A stretch of 64,000 nucleotides of DNA from an uncultured Bacteroides sp. (GTDB taxonomy: Bacteria; Bacteroidota; Bacteroidia; Bacteroidales; Bacteroidaceae), in assembly GCA_949285075.1 (NCBI GenBank), contig CASDXF010000001.1:78554-142553 (forward strand), in the 5' to 3' direction. Position 1 is the stretch's first letter. The number at the start of each line of letters is the position of its first letter. A program made the translations under genes and the position numbers. Of the stretch, positions 15,655 to 24,204 are shown piece by piece. Under the pieces are notes generated by a model. That model saw only the letters and a list, made by a program, of their open reading frames with translations, was not told where the DNA came from and ran no database searches.

Positions 15655-17139
15655 ATGATACAAGCCACCCGCAAGCAATGGATTAAGTTCGCCGTTGTCA
15701 CACTGCTTTATCTCATCTTCCTCGTCTGGGTACGGAGTTGGTGGGGATTGATTGTCGTTCCGTTCATTTTCGACATCTACATCACCAAGAAGGTGCCGTG
15801 GTCGTTCTGGAAAAAGATGAAGAACAAGACGGCGCGCACCGTCATGAGTTGGGTAGACGCTATCGTGTTCGCCTTAGTAGCGGTCTACTTCGTCAACATC
15901 TACATCTTTCAGAACTACCAGATTCCCACCTCGTCGTTGGAGAAGTCGCTGTTGGTGGGCGACTTTCTGTACGTGAGCAAGATGAGCTACGGCCCCCGCG
16001 TGCCGAACACGCCGCTCTCCATGCCGCTGACGCAACACACGCTGCCCATACTGGGCACGAAGTCGTACCTCGAATGGCCGCAGTGGGACTATAAGCGCGT
16101 GGCGGGATTCGGAAAGGTCAAGCGGAACGACATCGTAGTGTTCAACTTCCCCGCCGGAGACACGGTGGCGGTCAACTTTCAGCAGACGACCGATTTCTAC
16201 TCACTGGCGTACAGCGAGGGGCAACAGATGTATTCTAACCCCATCAATATGGACACGCTGACACGGGCGCAGCAAAAGACCGTGTACGACCTATACTACG
16301 CGGGCGGACGAAGACAGATTCTGCGAAACAAGAAGTATTACGGCGAGGTGCTGTATCGCCCCGTAGACCGTAGGGAGAACTACGTCAAGCGGTGCGTGGG
16401 CCTGCCGGGAGACACGTTGCAGATTGTGGACGGGCAAGTGATGATTGACGGCAAGGCCATAGAGAATCCGGAGAACTTGCAGTACAACTACTTCGTGCAG
16501 ACTACCGGCCCATACATTCCGGAAGAGATGTTCCGTGAACTGGGCATCAGCAAAGACGACCAGATGCTGCTGCAAGACGGCGGATGGGAGGGCGAGCTGT
16601 TAGCGATGGGCCTGAACAACAGAGACGCTAACCGCCGACTGACTCCGGTCTACCATCTGCCACTGACGGAGAAGATGCGCACGGCTCTTTCCGGCAACAA
16701 GAAGCTTATCAGCCAAATCGTCATGGAGCCGGAGACTTACGCCGGAAAAATGTATCCGCTCAATTTGTACACAAAGTGGAACCGCAACAACTACGGACCG
16801 ATATGGATTCCCGAGAAAGGAGCTACCGTCACACTGACGGAAGACAATCTGCCCATATATGAACGTTGCATCGTGGCCTACGAGAAGAACCGGTTGGAAC
16901 GGCGGGAAGATGGTCTCTACATCAACGGGAAGAAAACCAACCAATACACGTTCAAGATGGATTACTACTGGATGATGGGCGACAACCGTCACAACTCGGC
17001 CGACTCGCGGTACTGGGGATTCGTTCCCGAGGACCACATCGTGGGCAAGCCCATCATGGTATGGCTCTCGCTCGATAAAGACCGGGGATGGTTCGACGGC
17101 AGAATCCGCTGGAACCGCATTTTCAAATGGGTAGACTGA
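15655..17139 (+). CDS. lepB: Signal peptidase I, active copy
   Basis: The enzyme cleaves signal peptides of exported proteins at the inner membrane. The 494-aa protein is longer than the enterobacterial enzyme. Two N-terminal membrane segments (about 11-45 and 66-85) precede the catalytic domain. The Ser/Lys dyad is present: Ser94 in IPTSSLEKS and Lys245 in YVKRCVGLPGD. The late box MMGDNRHNSADSRYWG is intact. The segment between the dyad residues and the region around 280-400 are enlarged, which is usual in Bacteroidota. It overlaps the next gene by 13 bp. Confidence 0.95.
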   Translation: MIQATRKQWIKFAVVTLLYLIFLVWVRSWWGLIVVPFIFDIYITKKVPWSFWKKMKNKTARTVMSWVDAIVFALVAVYFVNIYIFQNYQIPTSSLEKSLLVGDFLYVSKMSYGPRVPNTPLSMPLTQHTLPILGTKSYLEWPQWDYKRVAGFGKVKRNDIVVFNFPAGDTVAVNFQQTTDFYSLAYSEGQQMYSNPINMDTLTRAQQKTVYDLYYAGGRRQILRNKKYYGEVLYRPVDRRENYVKRCVGLPGDTLQIVDGQVMIDGKAIENPENLQYNYFVQTTGPYIPEEMFRELGISKDDQMLLQDGGWEGELLAMGLNNRDANRRLTPVYHLPLTEKMRTALSGNKKLISQIVMEPETYAGKMYPLNLYTKWNRNNYGPIWIPEKGATVTLTEDNLPIYERCIVAYEKNRLERREDGLYINGKKTNQYTFKMDYYWMMGDNRHNSADSRYWGFVPEDHIVGKPIMVWLSLDKDRGWFDGRIRWNRIFKWVD

Positions 17140-18065
17140 AACGATTCAAATGGATAGTGACGCTCGCCGGAGCGGTGGCCGCCGTGCTCTTGCTCCGGGG
17201 ATTCGCCTTCACGTCCTGCCTCATCCCCTCGGAGGGCATGGAAAACTCGCTGTTCGAGGGGGAGCGCATCATCGTCAACAAGTGGAGCTACGGACTACGG
17301 GCCCCGCTGATGTCGGCCTTTCCCTACCGACGATGGCGGGAACGGCCCGTCAAGAGCGGCGACATCGTCATCTTCAACAATCCGAAAGCCGTCGGGCAAC
17401 CGGTCATCGACCGCCGGGAGATGTTCATCAGCCGTTGCGCGGGAACGCCCGGAGACACGCTGATGGTCGATTCGCTATATAACGTCCTCTCGCCCGAGGA
17501 GCGGTTCAACCCCGACAAGAAGAGGCCGTACATCTACCCCGCCTCTAAGGAACGGGCGGTGACGGCGTTGCTGAGCAAACTGTCCATAGACAACGAAGGC
17601 CCCGAGCCAAGCGGAGACACCGCGCACATACGCAGCTTCAGCCGCTACGAGTATTACCTGCTGAAGCAAACGACAGACAGCCTGTGGATTCGCCCGCTCG
17701 TTCAGGAGGAGGCCGGAAGCGCCCGCCCGCTCGTCGTGCCCGGCAAGGGAAGGGTGATAAGGGTCTACCCGTGGAACAGGGCGTTGCTGCGCGACGCACT
17801 CGAAGCGCACGAGGGAAGGCGGGCGGAAATAAAGAATGACACTCTCTACGTAGACGGAAAACCAACTCAACACTGCATATTCAGCAAAAACTATTATTGG
17901 ATGAGCTCGAACAACGCGCTCAACTTCTCCGACTCGCGCTCGTTCGGCTTCGTCCCGCAAGACCACCTCATCGGAAAGGCCACCCTTGTCTGGTTCTCGA
18001 AGGAACCCGGAACCGGCCCGTTCAGCGGCTACCGTTGGGAACGCTTCTTCCATTGGGTGGAGTGA
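17127..18065 (+). CDS. Signal peptidase I paralogue lacking the catalytic dyad
   Basis: The 312-aa S26-family protein has one N-terminal membrane segment (about 9-30). I chose the ATG at 17127, which overlaps the end of lepB by 13 bp and gives a proper short basic N-terminus. Alignment to lepB is clear, yet IPSEGMENS has Gly37 where the nucleophile Ser should stand and ISRCAGTPGD has Ser102 where the general-base Lys should be. The last box reads MSSNNALNFSDSRSFG instead of GDNR. The fold-forming parts (GFVPQDHLIGK) are kept. It is probably an inactive partner or regulator of LepB. Confidence 0.88.
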   Translation: MGRLKRFKWIVTLAGAVAAVLLLRGFAFTSCLIPSEGMENSLFEGERIIVNKWSYGLRAPLMSAFPYRRWRERPVKSGDIVIFNNPKAVGQPVIDRREMFISRCAGTPGDTLMVDSLYNVLSPEERFNPDKKRPYIYPASKERAVTALLSKLSIDNEGPEPSGDTAHIRSFSRYEYYLLKQTTDSLWIRPLVQEEAGSARPLVVPGKGRVIRVYPWNRALLRDALEAHEGRRAEIKNDTLYVDGKPTQHCIFSKNYYWMSSNNALNFSDSRSFGFVPQDHLIGKATLVWFSKEPGTGPFSGYRWERFFHWVE

Positions 18066-18085
18066 GAGAAGAATACATTTACGCA

Positions 18086-18730
18086 ATGCCCATTACTGAA
18101 AACCGAATGAGAACCGTTTACTTATCCTCAGCCTACCTCGCTCCCGTGGAGTATTACGCCAAGCTCGCCACCTACGACAAGGTGTACGTGGAGCAGCACG
18201 ACCACTACATGAAGCAGACCTACCGCAACCGCTGCACGATAGCGTCGCCCAACGGCGAACTGGCCCTCTCCATTCCTACCGTGAAGCCGGAAAGCCCGAA
18301 GTGCCCGATGAGGGACATCCGCGTCTCCGACCACGGCAACTGGAGGCATCTGCACTGGAACGCCATCGAGTCGGCCTATAACGGCACGCCGTTCTTTGAA
18401 TATTACAAGGACGACTTCCGCCCCTTCTACGAGAAGAAGTACGAGTTTCTGATAGACTTCAACGAGGAGCTGTGCCGGCTGGTGTGCGAGCTGATTGACC
18501 TGCACCCCGACATGGAGCGCACCCCGGAGTACAAGAGCGTATTCGCCGAGGGAGAGGAGGACTTCCGCGAACGGATTCACCCGAAGAAGGACTTCCGCAC
18601 GGAAGACCCGGCGTTTGAGGCCAAGCCATACTATCAGGTATTCGACTCCAAGTTGGGGTTCCTGCCCAACCTGAGCGTCATCGACCTGCTGTTCAACATG
18701 GGGCCGGAGAGCCTGCTGTTCCTGAAGTAA
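18086..18730 (+). CDS. WbqC-like family protein
   Basis: The 214-aa cytoplasmic protein matches the WbqC-like family, whose members occur in O-antigen clusters and elsewhere; its biochemical role is not settled. Typical phrases are STAYLAPVEYYAKL-like at the N-terminus (here SSAYLAPVEYYAKL), YRNRCTIASPNG and HWNAIESAYNGTPFFEYY. The start is either the ATG at 18086 or seven codons later at 18107. It follows the signal peptidase pair by 20 bp and is probably in the same transcript. Downstream there is no clear terminator before the pseudogene. Confidence 0.88.
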   Translation: MPITENRMRTVYLSSAYLAPVEYYAKLATYDKVYVEQHDHYMKQTYRNRCTIASPNGELALSIPTVKPESPKCPMRDIRVSDHGNWRHLHWNAIESAYNGTPFFEYYKDDFRPFYEKKYEFLIDFNEELCRLVCELIDLHPDMERTPEYKSVFAEGEEDFRERIHPKKDFRTEDPAFEAKPYYQVFDSKLGFLPNLSVIDLLFNMGPESLLFLK

Positions 18731-18761
18731 CGACGCCGTTACTGCCGCCGTGCCGACAAGG

Positions 18762-18968
18762 TCAAAGGCCTTCGACCTCCTCGACGGTCAGGCCCGCCAC
18801 CTTAGCGATTGTCTCTAAGGGCATACCCAATGACTTAAGATTGCGAACCGTTTTCCACCGCTCCTCACACACTCCTTCTCCCTTTGCGAAGGCTAGCACG
18901 GCAAGGTCACGCGATACACCTTGAAACTCTCGTCATATTTCGTGCGGTCTTCAATGTACAGACGCTTA
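18762..18968 (-). pseudogene. Remnant of an Rpn/PD-(D/E)XK nuclease-type transposase
   Basis: On the minus strand one frame reads LYIEDRTKYDESFKVYR and, after a frameshift, another reads DLAVLAFAKGEGVCEERW then VRNLKSLGMPLETIAKVAGL, ending with a TGA stop at 18762. This is the C-terminal tail of the recombination-promoting nuclease family common in Bacteroidales. The catalytic N-terminal domain is absent, so this is a decayed fragment. Confidence 0.75.
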
Positions 18969-18975
18969 CAAAACA

Positions 18976-19012
18976 AAAAAAGCGGCGGCACTGCACGTGT
19001 CGTCGCTTCTTA
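18976..19012 (-). terminator. Terminator of the small heat-shock gene
   Basis: On the minus strand, AAGCGACGACAC pairs with GTGCCGCCGCTT around a short loop (two mismatches), followed by seven T. It lies 40 bp beyond the hsp20 stop codon. Confidence 0.65.
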
Positions 19013-19052
19013 CCTTTATCCGGGCATATCCCGTAACCTTCCGGACAAGCCG

Positions 19053-19481
19053 TTACTTAATCTCGATTTGTCTGTCGGCCTTCTTGATTTCCTCTTCCGA
19101 GAGCTTCGGCAGGTCGATGTTCAGCACGCCGTGCTCTACGGTAGCCGAAATCTTTTCCTTATCTACGTTCTCGGGCAGAACCATCGTCTGTTGGAACTTC
19201 GAGTACGAGAACTCGCGGCGCAAATAGCGTCCGTCCTTCTTGTCCTCCTTGTTCTCGGCCTTCTTCTCCATCGATATGACAAGGTTATTGTCCTCGTCGA
19301 TGCGTACGTTGAAGTCCTCTTTCGTCATTCCCGGAGCCGCCAACTCTACCTTATACTCTTTCTCGGTCTCCAGTACATTGATGGCCGGAGCCGTAGCGTT
19401 CGCTCTTACCATCCAGTCATTATCAAAGAAATCGTTGAAAATGCTCGGTAACCAATTCTGAGTTCTTCTAACAGGTGTCAT
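19053..19481 (-). CDS. Small heat-shock protein, Hsp20/alpha-crystallin family
   Basis: The ATP-independent holdase chaperone is 142 aa long. The alpha-crystallin domain spans about residues 35-135, with AAPGMTKEDFNVRID and VEHGVLNIDLPK carrying the conserved GVL motif. The N-terminus TPVRRTQNWLPSIFNDFFDN is typical of Bacteroidales members. I chose the ATG at 19481 because an AGGAGA sequence lies 7 nt upstream; Met codons at 19487 and 19511 are also in frame. It is monocistronic, divergent from the ABC exporter, with repeat array B in the intergenic region. Confidence 0.95.
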   Translation of the reverse strand: MTPVRRTQNWLPSIFNDFFDNDWMVRANATAPAINVLETEKEYKVELAAPGMTKEDFNVRIDEDNNLVISMEKKAENKEDKKDGRYLRREFSYSKFQQTMVLPENVDKEKISATVEHGVLNIDLPKLSEEEIKKADRQIEIK

Positions 19482-19751
19482 AATCATATCTCCTATCTTT
19501 AAGTTATACATTCATGTTTTATTTTATCCGAACTCCGGTTCTTTCGCTTCCGTCCGGTGGAGTCTTTCGCTCCGCCGCCGTCCGTTTCTCGAACCGTCGT
19601 TCGCCTGATAAGATGCAAAGTCCGTGCCACTCGCATTTCCATCGAAACGTTGACTATTTGTCATAAACGTAATGCCAATATTACTCGTTTTATGACAATA
19701 AGAGCTACAACAACCGCATTCATCCGTCAATTTGCTAACAATATGTAACCA

Positions 19752-19861
19752 CACGAGCCGTAGCGCCATTTCTCGCGAGCCGTAGCGCTGCTTCTCGCGA
19801 GCCGTAGCGCTGCTTCTCGCGAGCCGTCGCCCTATCTCTCACGAGAAATAGCCCTTCCTGT
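19752..19861. repeat. 22-bp-period array, CTCGCGAG type (site B)
   Basis: Five units start at 19752, 19774, 19796, 19818 and 19840. Units 2 and 3 are identical (CGCGAGCCGTAGCGCTG...). The last unit turns to CACGAGAAATAGCCC and is followed by TTCCTGTCAAA, the inverted form of the CGTTTGACA border seen at sites A and F. It lies between the divergent hsp20 and ABC genes. Confidence 0.88.
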
Positions 19862-19921
19862 CAAATGAAAAAGAGGGTTAATGAACAATGGCTAATGATT
19901 ACGGTCAATGCGAATCAATAA

Positions 19922-19958
19922 GTTCTCAATTTTCAATTCTCTATTCTCAATTTTAATA
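19922..19958. repeat. AT-rich TTCTCAATTTTCAA word cluster
   Basis: This short run of degenerate 7-bp words (TTCTCAA, TTTTCAA, TTCTCTA) resembles the AT-rich segments near 12430 and 12880. It lies directly upstream of the ABC exporter promoter region. Confidence 0.5.
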
Positions 19959-19969
19959 ATATTCTTTCG

Positions 19970-19977
19970 TATCTTCG
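19970..19977 (+). promoter_or_regulatory. Putative -7 box for the ABC exporter gene
   Basis: TATCTTCG has one mismatch to TAnnTTTG, 45 bp before the ATG. No -33 element is clear. Confidence 0.35.
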
Positions 19978-20022
19978 CGACATTATCCGTGTTAAGCGAA
20001 GTAGAATTACAGTAAAACCCTT

Positions 20023-21864
20023 ATGATAAAGCAATTCTTTTCCGTACTGGGCCGGTACATCAAGCCATACCGTAAGTATCTTGCGTGGACGGTCGTCCTC
20101 AACTTTGTTTCGCAGTGGCTTAACGTCTGCTCGTTCATGACCCTTATCCCTATCCTGAATATTCTGTTCGACACGAATGCGGGCAAGGTCTACACGTATC
20201 AGCCCATGAGTCTGGATACACTCAACAAGGACGTGATAATGAACAACGCTTCCTACTGGATTAGTCAAATCGTGGAGTCGCAGGGGCCCTTCTTCGTGCT
20301 GCTGCTCATGGGACTGGTGCTGATTGTGGCCACGCTGCTGAAGACGGCGGGCTACTTCGCTTCGTCGGCCATCATGGTTCCGCTGCGCACGGGTATCGTG
20401 CGCGACATCCGCATCGAGGTCTACAACAAGGTGCTGCGGCTTCCGCTCAGCTTCTTCTCGGAAGAACGCAAGGGGGACATCATCGCCCGCATGAGCGCCG
20501 ACGTGACCGCCGTGGAGAGCACATTGACCAGTTCAATAGACATGCTTATCCGCAACCCCATCACGATATTGGTCTGCTTCGGCACGCTGTTTATCATGAG
20601 TTGGCAGCTGACGTTGTTCGTCATCGTCTTCATGCCGGTGGCCGGATGGATTATGGGGACCATCGTGCGCAAGCTGAAGAAAAAGTCGTTCATCGCTCAG
20701 GCGCAGTGGGGCGATATCATGTCGCAACTAGACGAGACGTTGGGCGGCCTGCGGGTCATCAAGGCCTTCATCGCCGAGGACAAGATGGCCACCCGCTTCG
20801 CCAAGACAAACAACGAGTTCAGGGACGCCACCAACCAGATGGCCATCCGTCAGGCGTCGGCCCACCCCATGAGCGAGTTCTTGGGGACGTGCATCATCGT
20901 AATTGTGGTATGGTTCGGCGGCTCGCTGATTCTGGGAGAGGTGGGCGCTCCGCTAAGCGCTTCCGCTTTCATGGCTTATCTGGCCGTGCTCTACAATATC
21001 ATCAACCCGCTGAAGGAGTTCTCGAAGGCCTTCTACAACATTCCGCTCGGACTGGCCAGTATGGACCGTATCGACATGATTCTGAAGGCGGAAAACCCCA
21101 TAAAGGACCCCGAGAAGCCGCTTCCGCTGAAGGACTTCACGGACAAGCTAGAGTTCCGCGACGTGAGCTTCAGCTACATCCCGGGTCGTCCGGTGCTGAA
21201 GCACGTCAACCTGACCGTCCCGAAGGGAAAGACCATCGCGTTGGTGGGACAGTCCGGCTCGGGCAAGTCCACGCTAGTCGATTTGGTTCCGCGCTATCAT
21301 GACATCCACGAAGGCGGACTCTTCATCGACGGCAAGAACGTGAAGGACGTGTCCATCCACAGCCTGCGGGCGCTCATCGGCAACGTCAATCAAGAGGCCA
21401 TCCTCTTCAACGACACGTTCTACAACAACATCACCTTCGGCGTGGACAACGCCACGATGGAGCAGGTCATCGAGGCGGCCAAAATAGCCAACGCCCACGA
21501 CTTCATCATGGAGACGGAGAAGGGATACGACACGATGATAGGCGACCGCGGCGGCCGTCTGTCGGGCGGACAGCGCCAACGCGTCAGCATCGCCCGGGCC
21601 ATTCTGAAGAACCCGCCCATCCTGATTCTCGACGAGGCGACCTCCGCCCTCGACACCGAGTCGGAGCGGTTGGTGCAGGAAGCGCTAGAGCGCCTGATGA
21701 AGTCGCGCACCACCATCGCCATAGCCCACCGCCTCAGCACCATCAAGAACGCCGACGAGATATGCGTGCTCTACGAGGGAGAAATCGTGGAGCGAGGCAC
21801 GCACGAGGAACTTATCGCGCTAAACGGCTACTACAAGAAGCTGAACGATATGCAGAGCCTGTAA
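20023..21864 (+). CDS. ABC exporter, MsbA-like (fused membrane and ATPase domains)
   Basis: The 613-aa half-transporter has six membrane segments in residues about 15-330 and a nucleotide-binding domain about 370-610. Walker A is ALVGQSGSGKSTL, the signature is LSGGQRQRVSIARA and Walker B is ILILDEATSALD, followed by the H-loop IAIAHRLST. Length and layout fit MsbA and other lipid or peptide exporters. Because it opens a glycan-biosynthesis locus, a lipid A or lipid-linked glycan flippase role is the best inference, but multidrug export is an alternative. It would act as a homodimer in the inner membrane. Confidence 0.93.
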   Translation: MIKQFFSVLGRYIKPYRKYLAWTVVLNFVSQWLNVCSFMTLIPILNILFDTNAGKVYTYQPMSLDTLNKDVIMNNASYWISQIVESQGPFFVLLLMGLVLIVATLLKTAGYFASSAIMVPLRTGIVRDIRIEVYNKVLRLPLSFFSEERKGDIIARMSADVTAVESTLTSSIDMLIRNPITILVCFGTLFIMSWQLTLFVIVFMPVAGWIMGTIVRKLKKKSFIAQAQWGDIMSQLDETLGGLRVIKAFIAEDKMATRFAKTNNEFRDATNQMAIRQASAHPMSEFLGTCIIVIVVWFGGSLILGEVGAPLSASAFMAYLAVLYNIINPLKEFSKAFYNIPLGLASMDRIDMILKAENPIKDPEKPLPLKDFTDKLEFRDVSFSYIPGRPVLKHVNLTVPKGKTIALVGQSGSGKSTLVDLVPRYHDIHEGGLFIDGKNVKDVSIHSLRALIGNVNQEAILFNDTFYNNITFGVDNATMEQVIEAAKIANAHDFIMETEKGYDTMIGDRGGRLSGGQRQRVSIARAILKNPPILILDEATSALDTESERLVQEALERLMKSRTTIAIAHRLSTIKNADEICVLYEGEIVERGTHEELIALNGYYKKLNDMQSL

Positions 21865-21960
21865 AGGAACGGACTTGCGGGGACGGGTGGCCCTTGCGAA
21901 GCCTACGCTAAAAACATATAAGTAAGAAACGACACAAACTAAAAAGCAACAAGGTTGATT

Positions 21961-22800
21961 ATGAAGTCCCCGACAGTAAGTATCATCACCGTGAATTATA
22001 ACAACAATCAAGGGCTGATACAGACCTTAGAGAGCGTGAAGAAGCAGCGTTTTTCCTCATACGAGCACATCATCATCGACGCTTCGTCGACGGACGGGAG
22101 CGTGGACACCATATTGAAGTACAGCAAGGAAACCTCCAAACTGGCCTACTGGGTGTCCGAGAAAGACGGCGGCATCTACGACGGCATGAACAAAGGAATA
22201 CGCCACGCGTCGGGAGAGTACCTCTATTTCCTCAATTCCGGGGATTGCCTGACGGACGACATACTCAGTCAAATCTCCTTTGACGGGACTAAGTACATCT
22301 ATGGCAACATAGAGTTCATCACCACGCAATACCAGTGGACATGGACCTATCCCGACACGTTCGGCACCTCATTCCTTCTGGACGAGGAGAACGGGTGGAT
22401 TTCCCAACAAGCGTGTTTCATTCACCATTCCCTTTTCAAGGACGAGCTATACAGTACCGACTACAAAATCATATCGGACTGGATACACGCCATGCGCTCC
22501 ATCATCTTCAAAGGATGTAGTTATAGGCATATACCTCTTACCGTCGCATTGTACGACGGCAATGGCGTAAGCAGTGTCAATAGGGAAAAGACTCTTCAAG
22601 AGAGAGCGAAATGGCTCAAGGAAAACGTGAATCCGACTTTCCTCGCCGCTTTCACCGAGTTGAAAACATACAAAGACGCAGGTCTGGACTTCTTTGTGCC
22701 TTATTTGAATTATTCCCGGACGTTCCAAAGGCGCATGAAGGCTTTAATCCCCTTCCTGCTCAAAGCGCACCGCCTCTTCTCGAAGAAAAAGAGGAAGTAA
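21961..22800 (+). CDS. Glycosyltransferase family 2
   Basis: The 279-aa GT-A-fold enzyme uses a nucleotide sugar to extend a glycan. The N-terminal motif is VSIITVNYNN, followed by ASSTDGS and WVSEKDGGIYDGMNKGI; the metal-binding stretch is near FLNSGDC (about residue 95). No membrane segment is seen, so it is probably peripheral at the inner membrane. The ATG at 21961 follows a short spacer after the ABC gene. It is closely related in sequence to the GT2 gene at 24205, which suggests duplication around the intervening GT4 gene. Confidence 0.9.
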   Translation: MKSPTVSIITVNYNNNQGLIQTLESVKKQRFSSYEHIIIDASSTDGSVDTILKYSKETSKLAYWVSEKDGGIYDGMNKGIRHASGEYLYFLNSGDCLTDDILSQISFDGTKYIYGNIEFITTQYQWTWTYPDTFGTSFLLDEENGWISQQACFIHHSLFKDELYSTDYKIISDWIHAMRSIIFKGCSYRHIPLTVALYDGNGVSSVNREKTLQERAKWLKENVNPTFLAAFTELKTYKDAGLDFFVPYLNYSRTFQRRMKALIPFLLKAHRLFSKKKRK

Positions 22801-22857
22801 CGATGAGCTTGGGGCGTGCCGTCCGGCCATGCGCTGCGGCATGAACCGCTTGACTTG

Positions 22858-24006
22858 TCAATATTCCACCGTCCAGACAGGGAGGAATCCGAACAAATAG
22901 CACTTCAGTTCTTTCATTTTTCGCTTAACCTTCAAAATGCGGATGAACCCGAACAAGTCGTAATACCGTTTTCTCTTGTCCCTCTCTTTCACCACGCATA
23001 TCGGCAGGCAATCAAACAGGCGGTAAGTCCTGACACGCCAACACTTGCTCTTCTTTATACGCAACGGAAGGGTGACGCACAGCACCGGCGCTTCCAACCA
23101 CTCCAGAATCTTGTACTTGTCCATCTCCCAACGATCGTAACCGTCCTTGATGAAGCGATAGGCGTTCCGCTGAATCTCCCTCACGTTAGCCATATTCTCT
23201 GGAGAGAGCGGCGCAGGGAAATAAGCGTCGTACAAGAAGCCGTTCACGCCATGCGTGATGTACTCGCTCATGGTGGGGTTGTCCGGCGCGACGACGCAGC
23301 GGCCCATCGCCATAGCCTCCAAGAAGCTCATGCCGATGCCCTCGTACAGACGGGGAGCCATGTAGAAGGCGCACGACTCAATGTCCTTGAGCATATCCTC
23401 GCGCTTGTCGTACCACTCCGAGTACACGAGCTTGTCGGAAAAGCGGGTGGAAGGAGCCTTGAAGCGGTGGCCGGGGTCGAGCACCTTGTGCAAGTGCACC
23501 TTGCCGACGGTGACGTGTCTGAACACCTTCTCGACCAAGTCGAGGTTCACGTTCATGACCCGCTGCCAGAAATAGATGTTTGAAGCCTCACCCCACTGGA
23601 AGTCATCGTAGGGTTTCGGGAAATACTGAATATAATAAGAAGAGAGTCCCAACGCTTTCAGCCGCTCGTGCAACGTGCGAGAGAAGTTAATGATATTGAA
23701 CTCGGCATACGAAATCCACGCCTCATCCGCCAAACTTCCGCTAGCGTCGAACATCGGGAAGAGCGCCGCATGCTTGAAGGTGATATGCTTCTTCAGCTTC
23801 TTCAGGTCGGGCATTATCTGAAACAAGACCAACACGTCATATGTCCGCCCGTCCAGTTGCTCGAACACCTTATCTGGCTCCTTGTCATAAGGGTCAAAAT
23901 TGCAAATCTCAACCTCATAGACCTCCTGAAGCAACTCCTTCAGAAAATCAGCCGACCTAGTTTTATTGTGAAAACTATGGTCAATATACAACAATCTTTT
24001 CGCCAC
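22858..24006 (-). CDS. Glycosyltransferase family 4 (GT-B fold)
   Basis: The 382-aa protein has the C-terminal GT4 signature RLYEGIGMSFLEAMAMGRCV then VAPDNPTMSEYI (about residues 225-255), with the donor-binding Glu pair. The N-terminal half lacks recognisable motifs beyond a DHSFHNKT start. The start codon appears to be GTG at 24006, as no ATG fits. It is transcribed against both neighbouring GT2 genes, so it forms its own unit. The last about 70 residues (KRKMKELKCYLFGFLPVW and before) are basic and hydrophobic and may attach it to the membrane. Confidence 0.85.
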   Translation of the reverse strand: MAKRLLYIDHSFHNKTRSADFLKELLQEVYEVEICNFDPYDKEPDKVFEQLDGRTYDVLVLFQIMPDLKKLKKHITFKHAALFPMFDASGSLADEAWISYAEFNIINFSRTLHERLKALGLSSYYIQYFPKPYDDFQWGEASNIYFWQRVMNVNLDLVEKVFRHVTVGKVHLHKVLDPGHRFKAPSTRFSDKLVYSEWYDKREDMLKDIESCAFYMAPRLYEGIGMSFLEAMAMGRCVVAPDNPTMSEYITHGVNGFLYDAYFPAPLSPENMANVREIQRNAYRFIKDGYDRWEMDKYKILEWLEAPVLCVTLPLRIKKSKCWRVRTYRLFDCLPICVVKERDKRKRYYDLFGFIRILKVKRKMKELKCYLFGFLPVWTVEY

Positions 24007-24052
24007 TTCTTTACTCTCCGGATTTTTCTACTTCATAAACTAAAATTGGGGG

Positions 24053-24060
24053 CAAAGGTA
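24053..24060 (-). promoter_or_regulatory. Putative -7 box for the GT4 gene
   Basis: The minus-strand TACCTTTG perfectly matches TAnnTTTG about 47 bp before the GTG start. Confidence 0.5.
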
Positions 24061-24156
24061 CGAATATTTATAGCCACTGCCCGCCGTTTTACAGATAAAA
24101 CGGCAGACCCACGATAATACTGCATGGGAAAGCCTAATTTATTTACGGGCATTCGT

Positions 24157-24164
24157 TATCTTTG
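24157..24164 (+). promoter_or_regulatory. Putative -7 box for the second GT2 gene
   Basis: TATCTTTG perfectly matches TAnnTTTG, 40 bp before the ATG at 24205, so this GT2 gene has its own promoter. Confidence 0.5.
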
Positions 24165-24204
24165 CGCTAAATAAGGAATTATACACATTTTATTTAACAT
24201 TACG

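Noticed and set aside
17127-18065. The second signal peptidase as a frameshifted extension of lepB
   Set aside because: lepB already contains a full catalytic domain and stop, and the second gene has its own start, membrane segment and complete fold.
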